Of a DNA stretch of 27,106 bases, positions 22,095 through 27,106 are shown piece after piece (position 1 is the first letter of the stretch; every line of letters starts with the position of its first letter). Source of the DNA: a virus; IMG/VR virus record IMGVR_UViG_3300044639_001310, positions 1 through 27,106 of that record, one strand, 5' to 3'. The notes below the pieces were generated by a model that was given only the letters and a program-made list of their open reading frames with translations, made no database searches and was not told the origin of the DNA. The position numbers and the translations under genes were made by a program.

Positions 22095-25000
22095 TATGTT
22101 CTCCCTACCGCTATTTCAATTGACCCTATGTGATCCGAATCGTATGCTACCAGAGCTTTGCCAACTACTGTGCCTACTTTTACGTCACTTGTGGCAGCTA
22201 CTGCCACTCCTGGAATTCCTGATGTGATCAAAATATCTCCTTTTGATATTTTTCCTACTACCTTGCAGGGCACACGACCTTGTAGTGCAACTAGATTCTT
22301 CAAGCCCGGGCAAGCATCATACATGACAAATGCTGCATTATTAGACACCACACCAGCTACTCTAGTGTCACCTTTGATATTGCCCGTAGTAACTTCTTTG
22401 TCTCCACCAAATACAAGAACAGTTCCTACTTCATATTCTCGATCACCTTCGTAGTATTCTGCAAGGTCAGCAGCATATGTGGCCTGCATCCTTGATCCTG
22501 GGTTCAAGCTCCAATTGCCTATGATAGTACCAGCCACGACATTGCCACCAGTGGTTAATGTCTGTGCCTGTATGCCTGTGCAAGTGATAGTGCTGCTTGA
22601 TGTAATTGCTCCCACTGCGGTGATAGGAGCATTAGAAACACCGTTCTGCGTTTTGAATTCATGACTGTCATTCCAATAAGATGTTTTATCATCTGCAGCC
22701 AACGACCCTTCACTGATTAGTATACCGCCAGCACTGTTGTATCCGTAATAGCGTAGGTAACCGCCAGTGGCAGTTGTTGCTGAATCAACAGCCAACTGCG
22801 TGTCAATTTTGATATTAGACACATCAACGGTCCTGCCACCGAAATCACCGTTTACGTCTCTTACTATAATCTCACTGGCTCCGACACTACTGCTGCTTCC
22901 AGAAGATCCAGCTACTATACTATAAGAACCATCTGATGTTGCAGTAGCACCAGTTCTTCGTAAGAATCCCAAAGCACTATACTGTGATTTCTTAATGGCC
23001 AAACCATCGTTGACCACATCAGCGAATGCCACTGCGGCAGCGTTGGCAGTGCTCACACTGCTGTTACCGATCAGTGTGTCTGGAGCCAGCTGTGCAAGAT
23101 CTCCTAGCTGAATACTGTTGGCCTTGATAGTAACATGTCCGTCAGTGACGTCAAAATCCGCATTGCTGAAACTGCTTAATCCACTAGCTGCTTGAATAAC
23201 GGCAGCAGATCCTGTAGGTGCTGCGGCCTGTGCAGTAGCAATGGTCATTGCCAACTTGCTCTGTTCAATAGCTGCGGCCGCATTCACTTCAGCGTTGTTG
23301 ACCGCACCGGCACTCAACTGCACGTCTATATTGTTTAGTGTAGAGTCTATGCCAGTGCGTAGATCAAAAGTGAGATCACCAGTGACACTGGCATTTACAA
23401 AGATGTCGCCAACACCAGTGAACACCATTACTTGACCTGCCTGCACATTAGATCCTGCATAGTTTTGTAAATTGGTAAAAGTCAGACTCTGCAGGTTTAC
23501 TGCATCTTGAGGGTCAGTTGGATCGGCAACATTAGAAATCTTGTTGAAGTTGAGATTCATATTTGCCTGCATGCCCAGTTGGCCATCCAAACTCATGAAA
23601 CCACCTGTGCCAAGAGGTATTACTTCGGCTGGCGCAACAGCGGCACCTTCATGTGAGATTCCCAGTCGGCGATCTATGTATTTGCGTGTGGCATTCTCTG
23701 TGGGCACAGTATCTGTGGCGTTATCTGTGAATCCACTGTCTGTGGAAAACTCACTGACCGGCACACCACGTTTGAATCCAATACCGTCCAAATTACTCAG
23801 TGCAATAGAACTTGAGAATGTGACCTGGCCAGTGCCCTGATCCACTCTAAAGTATGGTCCGACTGAGAAATTACCAAATTGATCTGTGGTAACATAAAAC
23901 ACACGACCCACATCACGTTCTTCTGTTTCTTTGGAGTCGTCTATCGGGTTAACACTACCTCCATAAATTTCTTTGGGATAGTTGGTGTCTGCATAAGAAC
24001 CTGTGCCGATCTCGAGTAGATCGTGTCCAGTAACCCGAGTAAGAGCAATTCTAATAGTCAACGTGCCGAGGCTGCCGCTGGTACGCACAGCCACGGCAGC
24101 TTTAATGGTGTAACTTGTGGACAAATTGTTTATGGCATTGACTAACGGACGGTTCAGTGTGATTCTGCCAAACACGGTGCCAGTTACACCAGGACCTTGA
24201 TACGAACTAATCACATATTCTTCGCCCAGGTAAACAAACTTAGCTGCAGATAATCTAGATATTTCAGTAGTTGAAATAGCAATTACCGCAAAAGCATTGT
24301 CACCTGCGCGGCCGGTAACTAGACCTACTTTATGCACTCCACTCTGTGTACCAGAGGTTTCTATGGCCGGATCACCAGGCACATCTGTAATTTGGAATGT
24401 ATCAGGATTTCCTGTGCTGACAACAAAATACCTATTTTGAATACTTATTCCTGTGGGCAAAGCACCAGTGGTAGTGAATTTGACCACATCTCCCGCAGAG
24501 AATCCATGGCCGACTAGTGTTACCACAGCTGGATTAGCGATTGATATAGTGCAGGTTGTACCAGTTGGTGTTGAAGATATAAATTCTCCAGGCTGGAATA
24601 CCGTGATATCTATATAGTTGTAGTTTTCTCTGGTCTGGGTGAGAGTCAACCCCACGATGTTATATCTATGAATGCCACTACCTGCAGTTGTGATACTCAC
24701 AGCAGCACCGTTTTTCTGTGTGCTTATACTGAATTGTGTTTCTGTGAGATTGTTAGGTAACACATAGTAAGTTTCTCCCACTAGCAATGGAGCAGGTAAC
24801 GTGCCCGTGGTGGTGAAAGTTATGGTATAGGCTTCTAACAGTTTGTGAGTTTTCACGGCTTTGATACTCAGTCCACTACCATTTGTCAATGTAAATGTGC
24901 CTCCTCCCGGAGTTGTGCTGACTGTAAACGTGTTATATGTGGGCTGTGTGATGATGTAATAGGTAATGCCGCTGACAAAGTTGTTGGCAGTGCTGGTAGG

Positions 25001-27106
25001 GATTATTCTATCACCAATTCTCAGTTTGTGATTACCACTGGTAGTGCAGACGTTTGAAACTATATCGGTTATGGTCAATGCCACACGGAATATTGTAGGT
25101 GTAGCCGGATTAACTAATATCTCATAAGGACCATTGCTATCTGCGGTATTAGTGAATGACAATACACGATACACATTTGAAAGTGTCTCACGCAGTTTAA
25201 GACCGGTAGAAGGTCTTACAGCAACATCTTCTAGACTGCCGGTGAGCAGTGTATTGCTGAGTTGACGCATGGTCATTTTGGTGTTATTTGCTACTACCGC
25301 AAATAGACCTTCTGAGGCAGATCCTATGCCAGTGCTGAGATTTAATCTTGCTACTCCTACTGGAAGATCAGTGGTAGTCACACTAGTCACTGGGTATCTA
25401 TATATTTCTGTGCCGTGTAGAACTTCTAATTCTGATCCACTTAATGGTGTATAGTCATAATTATACACAAATATAGATAATCCACCTGCCACGTTGGCAT
25501 ATGCACCACTAGGAAAATAACAATCTACTCGTTGATTTAGATCTTCATAGACAGTGGTTGGGGTAGGAACTTCAAGTGGATCTGCACCTTCCGCAACCAA
25601 GGCATAATTACCATGAGCATTTGAACCGCCGACTGAACGAATCTGTCCACCAGTCAATGAGTAGTAGGCAATATGGCAGTAGTATGTGAACATGGACACT
25701 GCTTCAGTCAAGCCACCATTGGCCACAACTATGCCATATCCGAGGTCGTTGATCTGTGTGAAGTCATTACATAACATGCTTCTGTTACCAGGCATCAACA
25801 ATTCATATCGATTGCCATTGAAATCCACATAGCTCACAGCCGATGCCTGAAGCGCAGCTTTATTGGTCTGAATGATGGTTCTAACAGCAATGTTATTAGC
25901 AGTGTAACCCACAAAGCTAGGTTCAGTTATGGCTACCACTGCCTGTGCAGCTGTGAAGTTGGCAGCACCGATGATTGAACTCATGCGGGTCATTAGGGTG
26001 TTTATGGTAGCAGCTTCTGTGGCCGAGGCAGGAGTTCCTGAGGTTCTAGTCACTGCAGAATAACTCACAGCTGGAGCCAAGTCCTGCACAATTTGTCCTA
26101 GCAGATAATTCAAATAGGCATGCCAGGTTGCAGATTGAGCTTGTGTTAGCGAAGAATCAGTGATCACTGCACCTGTGAGATTGTTGTAGAATTTCAACCC
26201 TCTTGTGCGTGTGGCCACATTGCCGCCATAAATCAAGTCATGGATCACTGCGTCTACAGCTTGTCTAATCTGATATTCTACTTCACTGGCCACATATACC
26301 GTGGCAGTGGTAAATCCACTGAGATTGCCTGCTATCTGTGCATCGATATAAGCAATTAGTTCAGCGATTTCATAGTCTCTGTTTGCCAACAGCAGTGCAT
26401 AGGCATTAGTGACGTTAGCAGACAGTCCAACCGGTAGTGTAAATGACAGAGCTGGTGCGGCAACAATGCCGCGTTCTATAGTGTCTGCTATGACAGTATT
26501 GCTCTGATCCACAGTTTCTTGAATGGTAGGGTAAGCAGTAATTAGATCGTTTACAGAATCATGCACGAACTCAATAGCTTCCAATGTGATTCGTCGTTGA
26601 TCGGTCAATACCACTGCGCTTTGACTGAGTCTGTAGGTCAAGCCATTTTGTCTGGTCCAGTAGTTGGTGCCTAGCACAATATCTCTTCCCAGGCCATCTA
26701 GGATCAATCCAGTGTCTCGACTGCAGGCAGCGGAATTGTACGTGAATACGCTGAATGGCCAAGGCGTGGTTTCATCTAATACAAATGTAGCTGTGCTGCC
26801 GTCCTTGTCATAGACAAAGTCTCGGACATAGTTTATTCTATATACAGAATCTGCTACAATGAATGATGCTGGAAGTTGCGGAAATCTATCAAGATCACTG
26901 ACTTGCAATCTTGTTGGAGTGACCACGACGTCGATATTAAATTCCAGGTTGCCTGCAAATCCGTCTGTGAACATACCGCCAGCAAACACCTGTCTGTCCT
27001 TGCTGCGGCTGAATGAAGCACACTCTTGAAAGTATGGAGACCTTGACAATATCTGACCTGTGGGATCCAATACTCCCATGAAACCGCCATGACCTATGGC
27101 TGATAT
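22094..27106 (-). CDS. Very large virion structural/fibre protein (partial, 5' end beyond right edge)
   Basis: The reading frame stays open to the right edge, giving 1670 visible residues; an internal Met at 27079 is probably not the true start. The first visible part ('SPYFQECASFSRSKDRQVFA', then 'GGMFTDGFAGNL') and 'GGQIRSVGGSNAHGNYALVA' at about 490 are typical of large structural proteins of T4-like cyanophages. Residues about 690-930 hold three related units with 'KFTTTGALPTGI', 'YYV/YFVV' and 'SG.H' elements. Further on come 'GNFSVGPYFRVDQGTGQVTF' (about 1080) and 'ATRKYIDRRLG' (about 1140). The last 125 residues start with 'YAADLAEYYEGDREYEVGTV' and resemble C-terminal domains of phage fibres related to Peptidase_G2 or intramolecular chaperones; a self-cleaving or trimerising role is possible but unproven. 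Confidence 0.82.
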   Translation of the reverse strand: MSAIGHGGFMGVLDPTGQILSRSPYFQECASFSRSKDRQVFAGGMFTDGFAGNLEFNIDVVVTPTRLQVSDLDRFPQLPASFIVADSVYRINYVRDFVYDKDGSTATFVLDETTPWPFSVFTYNSAACSRDTGLILDGLGRDIVLGTNYWTRQNGLTYRLSQSAVVLTDQRRITLEAIEFVHDSVNDLITAYPTIQETVDQSNTVIADTIERGIVAAPALSFTLPVGLSANVTNAYALLLANRDYEIAELIAYIDAQIAGNLSGFTTATVYVASEVEYQIRQAVDAVIHDLIYGGNVATRTRGLKFYNNLTGAVITDSSLTQAQSATWHAYLNYLLGQIVQDLAPAVSYSAVTRTSGTPASATEAATINTLMTRMSSIIGAANFTAAQAVVAITEPSFVGYTANNIAVRTIIQTNKAALQASAVSYVDFNGNRYELLMPGNRSMLCNDFTQINDLGYGIVVANGGLTEAVSMFTYYCHIAYYSLTGGQIRSVGGSNAHGNYALVAEGADPLEVPTPTTVYEDLNQRVDCYFPSGAYANVAGGLSIFVYNYDYTPLSGSELEVLHGTEIYRYPVTSVTTTDLPVGVARLNLSTGIGSASEGLFAVVANNTKMTMRQLSNTLLTGSLEDVAVRPSTGLKLRETLSNVYRVLSFTNTADSNGPYEILVNPATPTIFRVALTITDIVSNVCTTSGNHKLRIGDRIIPTSTANNFVSGITYYIITQPTYNTFTVSTTPGGGTFTLTNGSGLSIKAVKTHKLLEAYTITFTTTGTLPAPLLVGETYYVLPNNLTETQFSISTQKNGAAVSITTAGSGIHRYNIVGLTLTQTRENYNYIDITVFQPGEFISSTPTGTTCTISIANPAVVTLVGHGFSAGDVVKFTTTGALPTGISIQNRYFVVSTGNPDTFQITDVPGDPAIETSGTQSGVHKVGLVTGRAGDNAFAVIAISTTEISRLSAAKFVYLGEEYVISSYQGPGVTGTVFGRITLNRPLVNAINNLSTSYTIKAAVAVRTSGSLGTLTIRIALTRVTGHDLLEIGTGSYADTNYPKEIYGGSVNPIDDSKETEERDVGRVFYVTTDQFGNFSVGPYFRVDQGTGQVTFSSSIALSNLDGIGFKRGVPVSEFSTDSGFTDNATDTVPTENATRKYIDRRLGISHEGAAVAPAEVIPLGTGGFMSLDGQLGMQANMNLNFNKISNVADPTDPQDAVNLQSLTFTNLQNYAGSNVQAGQVMVFTGVGDIFVNASVTGDLTFDLRTGIDSTLNNIDVQLSAGAVNNAEVNAAAAIEQSKLAMTIATAQAAAPTGSAAVIQAASGLSSFSNADFDVTDGHVTIKANSIQLGDLAQLAPDTLIGNSSVSTANAAAVAFADVVNDGLAIKKSQYSALGFLRRTGATATSDGSYSIVAGSSGSSSSVGASEIIVRDVNGDFGGRTVDVSNIKIDTQLAVDSATTATGGYLRYYGYNSAGGILISEGSLAADDKTSYWNDSHEFKTQNGVSNAPITAVGAITSSSTITCTGIQAQTLTTGGNVVAGTIIGNWSLNPGSRMQATYAADLAEYYEGDREYEVGTVLVFGGDKEVTTGNIKGDTRVAGVVSNNAAFVMYDACPGLKNLVALQGRVPCKVVGKISKGDILITSGIPGVAVAATSDVKVGTVVGKALVAYDSDHIGSIEIAVGRT
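24320..25040 (-). repeat. Three diverged tandem domains in the large structural gene
   Basis: Three consecutive stretches of about 70-80 residues encode the same outline: a His- or Lys-containing 'GD' strand, 'FTTTG.LP', 'YYV' or 'YYI', 'T.FT/QIS/T' and 'SG.H/K'. The Thr-rich loops vary. The similarity is evident in protein rather than in DNA. Confidence 0.65.

Noticed and set aside
27077-27079. ATG at 27079 as the start of the giant structural gene
   Set aside because: The frame is open to the window edge and the sequence there looks like the interior of a structural protein, so the gene is treated as partial.

Overview
The window looks like part of the genome of a T4-like tailed bacteriophage (myovirus type), most similar in style to the T4-like phages of aquatic bacteria such as cyanophages and pelagiphages. 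The evidence is an RFC-type sliding-clamp loader subunit (gp44-like), a phage-encoded GroES/gp31-like co-chaperonin, small nucleotide-metabolism genes, and about 23 kb of very large modular virion and tail-fibre proteins. All recognisable genes lie on the minus strand, so transcription runs from the right end to the left end. Genes abut or overlap by 1-17 nt, and no stretch of more than about 25 bases lacks a gene. No tRNA, rRNA, CRISPR array, insertion sequence, integrase or convincing terminator was seen. The host cannot be read from the sequence.

Right part (about 3.9-27.1 kb), structural genes in transcription order: a huge structural protein cut by the right edge (22094-27106); a fibre with a 16-residue-period beta-roll (20304-22094); a 1625-aa fibre with repeated 'DGxLxxPGD' modules and an embedded beta-propeller-like region (15414-20291); a 68-aa structural protein (15182-15388); a 1393-aa fibre with an Mtd-N-like N-terminus and propeller-like blocks (10997-15178); a 975-aa adhesin-like protein with three tandem domains of about 105 aa and a LamG-like lectin fold (8060-10987); a 2OG-Fe(II) oxygenase-like protein (7619-8056); a 191-aa structural protein (7022-7597); an 833-aa Ig-like structural protein (4509-7010); and a 193-aa structural protein (3931-4512). 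Four of these share a related N-terminal motif ending in 'KVNxNF', which suggests a common docking element. Two sites resembling the T4 late-promoter core (GATAAATA against TATAAATA) precede structural genes.

Left part (1-3.9 kb), compact housekeeping and replication genes: a conserved 76-aa protein; a small stand-alone piece of a DNA polymerase III alpha (C-family) palm that ends before the catalytic aspartates; a second 76-aa protein; the GroES-like co-chaperonin; an unknown 79-aa protein; a MazG/PRA-PH-like pyrophosphohydrolase; a TagD-like cytidylyltransferase; a 55-aa single-span membrane protein with a good ribosome binding site; a 63-aa protein; the gp44-like clamp loader; and a DUF2452-like gene cut by the left edge.

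Taken together, the right part builds baseplate or tail-fibre structures for host recognition. The left part supplies a folding helper for virion proteins, nucleotide-pool functions and replication machinery. The most noteworthy items are the truncated PolIII-alpha-like protein, the dense set of modular adhesins with embedded propellers and a 48-bp-period repeat, the shared N-terminal motif, and the previously easy-to-miss 55-aa membrane gene.
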